Source of the DNA: Parelaphostrongylus tenuis
Lineage: Eukaryota; Nematoda; Chromadorea; Rhabditida; Metastrongylidae
Direction: 5' to 3'
Assembly (NCBI GenBank): GCA_019055375.1
Contig: JAHQIW010007240.1
Location: forward strand, 1 to 64,000
Length of the DNA: 64,000 nt
Shown: positions 1 through 9,532 of the stretch, in pieces
Layout of the letters: every line of letters begins with the position of its first letter
Position numbering within the stretch: position 1 is the stretch's first letter
Made by a program: the position numbers and the translations under genes
The notes under the pieces: generated by a model
Databases searched by the model: none
The model's input: only the letters and a program-made list of their open reading frames with translations
Told to the model about the DNA's origin: nothing

Positions 1-444
1 ATTACTTGCTTTGATTTCGTATGTTTTAAGACTATAGAAAGGTTTTAAGGGAAAGCAAATTCGTGCATTTTTATTCAAGCTCAATGAGTCTTAAAGCTAC
101 AGGGACTACTCGCAACATCAGCAAACGACTCAGGCACTGCTACCAACGTATAGTGGCAGTGATGATTTAAGAAGCGCCGTCAGAGAGACGAGAGCCTTTA
201 ACATGAATATAGTTGTGTCGCCATAAAGAGTCTACAACGATCAAATGAGAGCAATCGTGGAAGCTGACTAAGGTCACACGCAATGTCTGCTAAGGTCAGC
301 GTCAATCATTTAATTCAAATTTGAAGCAGATTAGAAAGGTGTAACACGTCGATAGATAAGTGCCTCACAAACTTATCGAAATAATCAAAAAATTCAAAAT
401 TTCTACTTCCTGTAAAACTCTACAGTATTAATTGATATAAGGAA

Positions 445-585
445 ATCGAGAATTATCTTGATTAGCTGACGTGAGGTTGGTAAAGTGCTAGCAGTAGTGA
501 TTCGGCTGACTTTTTGGCGACCCACCTATTTCAGGAGCCTCAATGTATCTATTATTAGAATCAAAAAGTGGTCCGTTTGAAGTGT
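445..585 (+). repeat. FB-B foldback element, single arm
   Basis: This stretch matches one arm of the palindrome at 28,610-29,030: both carry the run 'cttgattagctgacg', then 'ggttggtaaa', a 'ttcggctgac' block and 'gcgacccacc' near 'ttcaggagcc'. Only one arm is present here and the mariner relic begins soon after, so the element is truncated or was interrupted. The preceding bases 1-440 show no gene or repeat that I recognise. Confidence 0.5.
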
Positions 586-639
586 CTACTTCTCCTCTTG
601 TCACGCAACAACCACCAGCCGTTTCTTTGATTGAATCGT

Positions 640-1135
640 TACACGCGAGGAAAGTGGAAATTCATACGAGAGACAAACGACGATTAGCATAGTGGTCGAA
701 CCGAGATAAAGTTCCACTTTCCAAAGCCACAATTTTATTAGAAAAGGTCATCGTCACTGTGTGGTGCTCTGCTGGCTGTCTGATCCACTACAGCCTTCTG
801 AATCGCGAAATCCATGACATTTGAGAAGTATGCTCAATAAATCGATGAGATTCGCCGAAACAACTTCCATGCCTGCAGCCGGCATTCAGCGAACAGAAAA
901 GCCCTATTCGCTCTACTACAGTACGCGTTCACACGTCGTATCACGAACGCCTCAGAAGTCAAACTAATTGTTGCACAAAGTTTTGTCTCATCCTCCACAT
1001 TCATCGGGCGTTGCGCTCACCGACTATCTTCCTCAAAAATCTCGACAATTTCTTGCAATGAAAACTCTTTCACAATTAACAGGATGCAGAAAATGTTTCC
1101 CAAAAATTTCTCGAATCCCGAGGCATCCATTCTTA
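640..1135 (+). pseudogene. mariner-type transposase relic
   Basis: From about 744 the plus strand reads KVIVTVWCSAGCLIHYSFLN, the block that in mariner transposases lies around the second catalytic aspartate region (family form is VMVTVWWSAxGxIHYSFLN). Further pieces follow in shifting frames, including SIDEIRRNNF where the family has QIDEMHRKL, and a proline-rich SHPPHSSGVAL stretch where the family has the PHPPYSPDLAP motif. Frame changes and stops show it is dead. The start and end are approximate because the ends are not delimited by clear terminal repeats. Confidence 0.75.
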
Positions 1136-1284
1136 TGCAAGATGTACAAACATACTTATTTCTCGTCATCAAATATGTGTTTAAGTGTAATGGTTCCTAT
1201 CTTGATTAATGAGGCTGTGCTTTAGCCCAGTTATGATAATTCGCGATCTAAAATCGCAATTAAACACAAACCTGATACATAGCT

Positions 1285-1480
1285 CGTGAGATTCAAAGGA
1301 ACGTTCAAGCTTTGAAGTTAGCAAGAGGAAACAAGCTGCTTGGGGAACGTTTGAGAGTACTGGACGATGTAGAGAAGAGAACAAAGAATAGCTAACACTG
1401 TGCTTGAATTTTGACTCAATAATAATTCCTGTCTTAACTTACGCATCAGAAACCATCTCGCTAAGTAAGCAGGATGATTG
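1285..1480 (+). pseudogene. RTE-like LINE fragment (3' part)
   Basis: In broken frames the plus strand reads KRKQAAWGTFES and then IIPVLTYASETISLSKQDD. RTE-type LINEs of strongylids carry RRKRAAWGAF followed by [19 protein letters not shown] in the region after the reverse transcriptase, and the same words occur in the minus-strand LINE at 24.3-25.4 kb. About 200 bases are preserved; no catalytic region remains. Confidence 0.7.
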
Positions 1481-1504
1481 ATGATTTGGTATTTTTGACG
1501 TGCA

Positions 1505-1650
1505 ATCGAAAGGACACATGATTTGTTGCCTGAGAGATGGCAGAAATGGGTTCAGGGTGATGGCATGTACTTTGTATGGTGTTGTTAAGCAAATTCAATT
1601 ACTTCTGATTGAAAAATTCTGTGTTTACTCTCGGGCCAAAAAACATGAAA
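1505..1650 (+). repeat. dispersed repeat (family H)
   Basis: The segment 'gacacatgatttgttgcctg' followed by 'agagatggcagaaatg' recurs at 53,655-53,700, and the adjoining 'gtgtttactctcgggccaaa' resembles 53,758 onward. It therefore belongs to the same dispersed family as the inverted element at 53.3-53.8 kb. No coding content. Confidence 0.6.
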
Positions 1651-1852
1651 AGGCCTAATATAAAACGGTTAGAGTAGCAGCGATATTTGGAAAAGTGTAA
1701 CAAAGCATGATAAAGCGTGATAAAGCAGTAATCGTTATGGAGTTGGGAATGGTCTCTGCAAAATAGCTAATGCATTTATGAGTTTAAGATTTCGAACGAG
1801 GGAAGTAACGTATGTGCTACTAACAGGGATCGATGTAAAAAGGATAAAGGAT

Positions 1853-2125
1853 AAAGCTCTCGGCGTTGATCAATCCTTGAAGGATGCGCCATGGATCGTC
1901 TTCAATTTCTAACTTCGTCTGAGGTGATTTACAATGACTCTTGCCGGCCTCTCGCTAAACGGCATCAGTGCTACTTATCCTCCCAGACAAGTCTGAGACC
2001 AGTCCGGCACCAAATTACCAAGCCTGGAAGGATGAATGGTTTGATGAGCCATGAACGCGAGATTGAACCCTTGACCTCGTGTGCGGCGCAGTGCATCTCT
2101 AACCACTGCGCCACATGGGCCCACA
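1853..2125 (-). repeat. tRNA-derived SINE1 copy
   Basis: Read on the minus strand, the head 'tggcgcagtggttagag' is a tRNA-like A box and 'gggttcaatctcgcg' a B box. The body then matches the copies at 16.6, 32.6 and 50.6 kb, ending near 'ggcgcatccttcaagg'. The copy is close to full length (about 270 bases). SINEs of this kind are mobilised by LINE machinery, and RTE LINEs are present in the window. Confidence 0.8.
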
Positions 2126-2732
2126 TGGTCTGTAAATACACTAAAATCACATCATTTGAATAGAAATCAAATGTGAATCTAGCGTATGCTGCGAATTATG
2201 GTATCTTATCTCTCCGACTGTCTTCGCTACTAGAAATTTCATCGAGTATAGAAGAGGCTGGGACTGAGCCAGAAAAAAAAAGAAACGGTCTTAACCTCCA
2301 AATTTTTCATCGTAAAACAAGCAGTTTTTTTTGGTTCGAAAACACTTTTCAGAAGTCACTAGAAACAGCTGCTAGTTTACGTTTCGTCAAAATTCTGAGA
2401 AAGATTTATTTAGTAATTTAAGTAACGTGTTTAAATTCGAATAGAACAAATAGTTTTCTTCACATTCATAGTGCTGAATTCCATGAATTGTAGAAAATTA
2501 CCATTATGGTTCTTGCTCTTCGAGAATCCTCTCCTAAATGGATATTCGTTCATACTTTTGATAAAAACTAGTGTTTACTATTGTGCCTACCATTTCGTCA
2601 AGTTCTTCTTCGCGATTACCTTTCGGCGCTCTAGGTAGTTTCTTTGTGATTTTCATAGTAGACGTTTGTGTAGTTTCAACACTAAATTCACTTATAAAGC
2701 AAAATGTGTTCCATACAACAGTTTTGATTTCC

Positions 2733-2882
2733 AGATATAATGTAGCAGATATTCACCCACTAATAAGAAAACCTAATGCACTTCAAGCTGCAACCGAAAC
2801 TCCGTACGACCCGCAGTACGTCGCGTGGATGAAGGTTAAAAGACACCATGATGAATGGAAAAAATGCCAAGAACTTGTATAA
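2733..2882 (+). CDS. candidate terminal exon of an unidentified plus-strand gene
   Basis: After an acceptor ending in gatttccag, an open frame of 49 codons runs to TAA, ending in PYDPQYVAWMKVKRHHDEW then KKCQELV. Composition is protein-like and an AATAAA signal lies at 3,058-3,063. A possible earlier exon (about 2,570-2,631, serine-rich, donor CTAG|gtagtt) does not join in phase. I do not recognise the product. It runs tail-to-tail into, and its 3' UTR would overlap, the minus-strand gene at 2,950-3,960, so one of the two may be false. Confidence 0.3.
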   Translation, partial: RYNVADIHPLIRKPNALQAATETPYDPQYVAWMKVKRHHDEWKKCQELV

Positions 2883-2949
2883 ATTGTGAAGATCGTTCGC
2901 ATCAAGTGTTTGAGTAACTTGAAGCTTCTGGGTGAACGGTATAAATCTA

Positions 2950-3960
2950 TCAGCCATAGCGTTGGTATGGCTGTAAAAGAAGTGCAAAAGACGAAAGACA
3001 GAAGACAAACCTTTTTTCTTTGTTTTCTCCACTCATAACATGACCCGTTATCACCTAAATAAACAGCCATCTTTTTACCGTCCCAATCTATCCTCCCAAG
3101 GTGTTCATCTTGTATCAGAAAAATCTATTCCATTAGAATTTGCATACTAGATTGTGATACCTACGCATTCTACATGTGGCTCGTACTATTAAAACATTAG
3201 AATTTAACCACCTGAGTATAAAAATCAGTAGAACCATGTAAAGAAACACAATAACGATGTGGCAATGACCTACTTGTGCGCTTTTGGTCTTAACCTCGTT
3301 TGGTTTCAATGAAGATGTTGTCGCTTTTACGTGAAGTTGCCTCAAGCAATATCTTCATAAGAAATCAAAGGTTTTACAGTCAAAATTAAATCCTACCTTT
3401 CTCGATTCACTCTTTCCAGCTGACGAGTTTGTCAGTGTGACCTGATTTATTTTTCTGAAAACGATACATCTTTTTTCCTCCTCAGCTACCTCCATATATA
3501 AGTACTTACCATCCTCTTCACGCAAAGGTTAACAAAACAGCAAGATTGATATATCAACACGGCGTAAATTAGTATGTGAATAGCCGGAGATAAAGACTTT
3601 ATGATCTGAAATGATGTGAAGAATTTGACGCTGTGACCCCATTTCGGAATGTGACCTTACAACAACGTTTTCGCGTAACAGACATGTCATAAAATTTTCT
3701 GTTACGTGAGCTTTTTCCACATGTAGCAAGTACATATATCGCCTACAATGGAGAGTGTTGGATTTAGCTAGCCTTGGAATCCCTACACTATTCTGGTATT
3801 TACTCTTGACCAGGTCAGAAGAGAACAAGTCCTGTCGAAACAAAAAGCAGCTAACCTTCAATCCTTCTGTAAACTGGTGTTGAACACCTAACATCAAAAC
3901 GAATAGACTACAAATGAACCATGACAGTGAAGAAATAATGGGCCTCTCCAGTGATAACAT
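2950..3960 (-). CDS. candidate small secreted protein or peptide precursor
   Basis: Five minus-strand exons can be read: 3856-3960, 3397-3454, 3274-3340, 3011-3124 and 2950-2970. Exon 1 starts MLSLERPIISSLSWFICSLF, a typical signal peptide, and ends with donor AAG|gttagc. Exon 4 encodes DEHLGRIDWDGKKMAVYLGD then NGSCYEWRKQRKK, and exon 5 adds PYQRYG and TGA. A preprotein of about 120 residues ending in dibasic KK, then PYQRYG, would look like an amidated peptide (PYQRY-amide). The weak point is that exons 2 (58 nt) and 3 (67 nt) each need one base removed to stay open, in an A5 and a GG run; acceptors of exons 3 and 4 are also weak. No family recognised; the neuropeptide idea is inference. 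Confidence 0.35.
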
Positions 3961-4144
3961 TTTATCACTAATGGTTTATATTTGTTAATATTCCATGTAT
4001 TATCTTCCGGCGATAAAATTCAGTTTTCAACTACACTTTCATAGATATGTATTATGACAATCCATGCGTCATTCATTACTATTTTATTATTATCTTTCCC
4101 ATATGAGTGACAAGATAACGTGCTCGATTATTAAGGTAACCTTA

Positions 4145-4335
4145 AAGCACGAGAAGCGGTGATTACGGTGCAGGTGGACGAATAGACGGCGGAGACACGC
4201 AGGGCAATGGCCCGACGACGACGGCAGTCGAGCGCCTTCAGCTGGGCCGTGCAGCCGTCTGGTTACCTTTCCTCTTCCTACTCGTTTCCTTCTCCTTATA
4301 ACTCATACCACATAGGACGTAGGGTTGTCCACCCC
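4145..4335. other. GC-rich island of unknown nature
   Basis: A block rich in CGA/CGG words ('gacggcggagacacgcaggg', 'cgacgacgacggcagtcgag') stands out from the AT-rich surroundings. A 62-codon plus frame (4,207-4,395) covers it, starting MARRRRQSSAFSW, but has no splice context or known similarity. It could be a first exon, a promoter-proximal CpG patch or part of a mobile element. Confidence 0.3.
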
Positions 4336-4474
4336 TTCGATCCCGATTATCGATCACTTGACGTTCTCCTTCTCTTCATTGCCTATTCGGACTGACTCAA
4401 GTATGTATACGACTCGGTGTAGCCTCGTTGAATGAAACACTCATTGCTGACTGCTGACTCATGCTACATAAGGC

Positions 4475-4850
4475 ATAGGGATTACCAGACCACATGACAA
4501 GTTGGCTCAAATAATAATGAAAAGATTTGCTGGAATTTGAGTGTGGTCTCAACAAAAACACTCGAAATAAAGGTACAATATGATAAAAATACCAGCCGAA
4601 GAACAATCGAGTATACAACACTCTGTGTTAGGTAAAAATTTCGCTTGACATAGAGTGTAAAAACGTTCGTCTTCGATGACTGTCTATAAGGGAGTAGAGC
4701 TCATGAGAGAACTGACTATAAAAATATCGAAAGACGACGGGTTCTGCCCGACTGACGAGTCTGTAAGGACGAAACACGTGTATCGGGCTGTACAAGAGCC
4801 CTTACCAGACCACATGAAACTTGGCTCAAGTAATATTGAAAGTATTTACA
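4475..4850. repeat. FB-A foldback element copy
   Basis: Contains the family hallmarks: 'gaccacatgacaagttggct', 'gagtgtggtct', 'caatcgagtatacaacac', the 'gactgacgagtctgtaagg' block and the palindromic 'aacacgtgtatcgggctgta' near 4,776. Part of a right arm (4,475-4,575) is followed directly by another (4,575-4,850). The short frame at 4,676-4,951 is a by-product. Confidence 0.7.
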
Positions 4851-6395
4851 TCACAGTTGCACAGCTCCACAGACACGAGCATCTAGCATCTATAAGCTCG
4901 AATCACCACAAGTATAAGTCACAAGAGTCTTTTACTTTAAGACTTTTATAAAAGTGTTATGCTGTTGTAACTTCATTTACAAGGATGCTGGGAGATATAC
5001 AAAAGCATGAAATCTTAGGAAGCAGTTGACTTTATGTTTTACTCTTGAGGATTATGCGTAATGAAATCTGCACTACAGAGCGGATAACCTTGCTTTGCTA
5101 TTACTCTTTTGATATCTGCTCTGCTCTAACTTTTTATGGAAACTATCCTTGTATATCAAATAAAATACTACGCTGATGGTGGCTAATAAATATTCCAGAT
5201 GAACAAAGATCACTCGAGTGAAGCTATTCCCAGAAGCTAGATTTAGTGATGGAAGCTTTTGAAAACTAGTGACTTCTTAATTGATATTTGCGAGTTATAT
5301 GATAACTTTATCACCGAGTAGGAAAGGAGAAAAAATTCGAACTTGCTATGTACTTCGGTGAATAACGATCAGACTTGCAACCATGTCAAGTTGTCGAGGA
5401 AATGGTGTAAGCGTGACAGTGAAAAAAGAATAAGACTCTGTGCCCAAATTTCAGCCTCTCTTTATCCACTCTCTGTCGAATCACTACAAAATTTGTGATG
5501 ACACAAAGAATTGGGGGCAATGGCGCTTGGAGGTACCCTAAATCTCAATGAATTCTACATTTCTCAGATTAGAATGAGTTGCTCCGCCACTCTCTTGACG
5601 AGCAGGTACGAGGTTGCTAAAGTGATTTATTCAGTATAATACTTGTTGACGTTTCAGCGGTTTCCTCTTCTTAAAAGCCTGGTAGTCACATTGACTCACA
5701 GGTTACTCAGTAGAGGTGTTTCATAATCATAGCATAAGGAGCTTGATGTACAGTATCTATTCGCATAGTGGACAGCATTTTGAAACACAGACTCACTTAT
5801 TTATTGAGCAAATTATTTACATATCAAGCTTTCTCTAGTATGATTATAGAATCATTTCAATGAGTAGCTTGCGTATCAATGTGACAATTTTAGGTTTTGA
5901 AGAAGAAAAGACTGCACGAAGGTCAACAAGTGTTGAACTAAGGAAATCTTCGTAACTCTCAGGAGAAAAATTGCACTTTTTTCTACCATCGCGAAGGTTG
6001 GAAATAGTCGATCCTGAGAATTAGAATAAATTAATTCATTTCATAAGTATTCCGTCGCACTAGGCAATTTCATCAGAGTGGATTCGAAATTCAGAATTGA
6101 TTTGCGCTTCTAAAACGTTGTTGTATAGATTTATTCACTGTTTCCAAAATTATTGTAACTCAAATGATATTGTGCGTGAATGATTTTTGGAAACTTAACG
6201 CTTGTTGACAAGCTCTGCTTCAATCGTGGTTATGGCGACGAGCCATGATTCGACAGCAATCTAACGATGGGATAATTTATAAATTTTCAATAATCCTTGA
6301 GAAATGCATCATGTATTCGATTTTTCAAACATCTTCAAAGATGATTGAATGTGTAAGAGGCCTTTAGATATACTTATGATGACTTAATGTTGCAT
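4851..6395. other. unassigned AT-rich intergenic sequence
   Basis: No open frame above 60 codons, no recognisable splice-flanked exon and no repeat shared with the rest of the window, apart from weak echoes of the 'ctatcgaatga' words used by FB-D. I see nothing to annotate. Confidence 0.5.
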
Positions 6396-6404
6396 CAGAT
6401 CAGT

Positions 6405-6510
6405 GATAGCAATATCCTCCCAGGCAAAATGTTATCAAATATCCCGTGCTGGAGCGACTTGGTGAGCGCACGACGTGAGATCGAACTAAAGACCTTGTGT
6501 ATAGCAAAGG
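6405..6510 (-). repeat. degenerate SINE1 fragment
   Basis: 'atcctcccaggcaaaatgtt', 'gacttggtgagcg' and 'gagatcgaactaaagacctt' keep the order of the SINE1 body and B-box region seen at 1,970-2,090 on the same strand, with many substitutions. Confidence 0.45.
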
Positions 6511-6671
6511 TTCCATGGAAGCCGTTGTTATTTCTTCATAATACAACAGATGGTCGAAGAACAGATAACATTCAGGCAACACCGATAGACGGTGAAAAAC
6601 TTAACGCTATAGCCCCACCACAAAGGACCGACGTGCACCAGCTGAGATACTTAGTTGCTTGAAGGCCTTAC

Positions 6672-6785
6672 TCTGGACAAAGCCGTGGTGTAGTGATAGT
6701 ACGCTTCCCCGGTGTGGATGAGGAGCGGGTTCGACTCCTGTCTCAGATCGTATTTTTGCTCACCACCCAATTCTCTTAGGTATAT
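6672..6785 (+). repeat. tRNA-derived SINE2 copy
   Basis: 'gccgtggtgtagtgatag' is an A-box-like tRNA head and 'gcgggttcgactcctgtctc' the B box, followed by the shared tail 'tgctcacc' plus 'acccaattctcttagg', also found at 49,555 and 63,045. The arms do not pair as in a functional tRNA, so it is a SINE and not a tRNA gene. Confidence 0.7.
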
Positions 6786-7039
6786 ATTGAACATCATAAC
6801 ATGCTAAAAATGCAGTAAAGCTACTAAAAATCTGGAGTTCTACAAAACGTTGCTCTCAAGCACGTTGTAATCATTTGAAAGATCAAGTGTTTGAGAATTC
6901 AAAAGTATGTCTGATTTTTGAAAAAGCCTTTTTGTTACGTTGAAGCAAAGAAAATAACGTTATGTTACACACTCAAATTGCTTTACTTGCTTGGCTGAAA
7001 CTGTATATGGCTCTTTGCAAACTATTACTACACATCCTT

Positions 7040-7450
7040 TCATTATTAATTGAGCCAACTTGTCATGTGGTCTGGTAAGGGCTCTTGTACAGCCCGATAC
7101 ACGTGTTTCGTCTTTACAGACTTGTCAGTGGCGCAGAACCCGTCGTTTTCGATATTTCTTAAGTCAGAAGGAAATATGATAAAAATACCAGCCAGCTAGC
7201 AAGAGTGCGAAAACACTCTGTGTTAGGTGAAAATTTCGCTTGACATAGAGTGTAAAACATACATCTTCGATAACTCTATGTAAGGGAGCAGAGCTCCCGA
7301 GAGAACTGACTATAAAAATATCGAAAGACGACGGGTTCTGCCCGACTGACGAGTCTGTAAGGTCGAAACACGTGTATCGGGCTGTACAAGAGGTTTATTG
7401 AAATTTGAGCGTGGTCTTAATAAAGCATTCGAAGGAAAGGTATAATATTT
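7040..7450. repeat. FB-A foldback element, inverted arms
   Basis: The left arm ('gagccaacttgtcatgtggt', then 'gatacacgtgtttcgtc' and 'cagaacccgtcg') is repeated in reverse complement to its right ('gacgggttctgcccgactga', 'aaacacgtgtatcgggctgt'), leaving a roughly 190-base centre. No transposase is present, so it is non-autonomous. Confidence 0.75.
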
Positions 7451-7929
7451 CTAGACAATCGATAGCTCAAATCTTAGGTATTTTGACTCAGTAATTGGTT
7501 TTTCTAAAAGGTTATTATAGAACATTGTAAGAGTGAAAAGAAGATTGCGTTTTACCTGAATGTTTTTATCGCTCAAAAATGTCTTATATGAACGAAAAAC
7601 ATATGACCATGTAGAGAAAATCATGGAGTATCAGAGTATTACAAAAGCCTAAGGGTTTACCTACTAAACAGAGGGAAAAAACTCTAACTGAGTAACGAAA
7701 ATCTCTTGAGAGTTGCGCTGTGGAATCGATCAACAGTTTTAGGCTAAAAATATTCTTTTTTTTTGGATTTTATTTTGAATATATATTACGAGGTTTTAAA
7801 AACAGTCGATTTAATGGATTAGTTTTGGTCTACCAGCCAAAACCTGCTACTGATGGTGATGGACCAGTGTATTGTACTTTATACCATCACCACAAACCAC
7901 ATACGCCTCCCTCCTTGCTACAATGCAGG

Positions 7930-8025
7930 GCTTAATGTGGGGCGGGGGTCACTGACGAGGAGGACGAACCTCCGAAACACTGGTGTATGGCCCTGGCGTA
8001 CCAACCTCGTTTTAGGCTAAAAACA
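7930..8025. repeat. short hairpin repeat related to 42.0 kb
   Basis: 'cctccgaaacactggtgtat' plus 'ggccctggcgtaccaacctc' resembles 'cctctgaaacacgtgtatgg' plus 'ctctgacgtaacaacctt' at 42,053-42,095. A weak inverted partner lies near 7,830-7,880. Confidence 0.4.
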
Positions 8026-8029
8026 TTCT

Positions 8030-9530
8030 TATTTTGGATTCGATCAACTGTCGTCGCTAGAGGGTTGATTACCTCCCTATCTACCATTCAGCGATACTCT
8101 TGCAATCGGTCCTCCTGATCTGACAGTGCAAACATGAGCGCCCACTTGATGCCACCTTTGATGATATTTCCTCAGAGCAAGCCTAAACATATATGAGCTT
8201 CGACACCTAATCAGACTCCACAGCTCCAAGCTATAGCATCTGGAACTGTCGTAGCAATCTCATGATATTACCGTCAAACGATGACTACCTTCTCAAAGTG
8301 TAATCATCTCCTATGATATCATCGCTGCTTGGTCATATATCTTCATGTGTTTGATATTATAGTTTACTAGTAATGTGATATATGTATTTTAGTTGTTTGT
8401 AATACTCGTAACAATACTTCATCATCTGTGCTCGGTGCACACCTGTGCACACCAAGTCCCGCTTGGCCATCTGCAATCAGTCTCATCGAATAGCACACCA
8501 GAGTGCGACTCAGAGCACCAAAGGACAGCTCTCGGCGTCCATAACATGTTAGACAGAGACATCTTGTACACCAGAGTGTACAAAAACATTCGCCACAAAG
8601 CGCCGCCACATTGTGTGTTATGTAGGACACCTGTAACAACTGTGCCTCACGCGACCCCGTTATGTTGAGAGCCACAAACTGAAGCTGGTCAGCGAAAATC
8701 ACCTGCGGTTTTCCATTGTCTATTTAGTTCCTTCTTCACGTCGACTCATCGATCTCCAGACCATTGCAGAAATAATATTTTCAAAAAAAAAGATAATTAT
8801 TCGACCTCATCATAAAAAATCAATTTTCCTTGAATCATTAAGGCAACACGTACCGGGTGTAAATAATTCGACTCAGAAAAAACCGAAGATGTTGAAAAAT
8901 TAGCCGATTGGATTTTAGTACTTCGCACTAGTTGCTTCACATTTTTTGTCCTGGTATTTTTTAGAACATTGCTGAACGATAGTGATAAAATTGATGAATA
9001 GTAGTAAAAGAACACTCGTCATTAATGGAATTCACTTATAACTACAATAAAAATTTTAAAAAAAATTAAGTAAATTGATAGTGCAAAGAAAAACAAATGG
9101 AACAAAAATAAATAGCAATGACACATGCCTATAATTTCCTGTAATAATCAAAATGAAGTGGAAAAATATTTGCAAAACTAGTTGGAATTAGAGGTAAATA
9201 ATAATATTGAATTGATAATAAATTAGGGTTTGATAATTTTCAGTATCTTGCTTTGAAGAGGATAACAAGAAGACCATCACACTATGATATAGTGGAATCA
9301 AGTTTTGAATCTTCTACTAGCTATCAGTAATGTCAAAGTGGTATTTCACCATCCCACAGACTTATCACGATACAAACATATCCTTAATTTGATTAGTGGA
9401 AACAAAATAATTAGTCACGAGAGTCACGTATACATCAACACGGTAAACAAACGGTTAGTATCATTTCGTATTTTGTCCAGACGAGAAGCGGTAGAGCAAT
9501 CTCACGTAGTCTTCTAATTCACTACGACAT
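8030..9530. other. unassigned stretch with one Cys/His-rich frame
   Basis: Nothing certain. A plus frame at 8,393-8,668 (91 codons to TGA) contains the segment HQVPLGHLQSVSSNSTPECD and several Cys and His residues; the minus strand is also open here for 111 codons. No splice sites or known domain identify either. The rest (8,700-9,300) is plain AT-rich sequence; a 70-codon frame at 9,305-9,517 is unremarkable. Confidence 0.4.
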
Positions 9531-9532
9531 CA

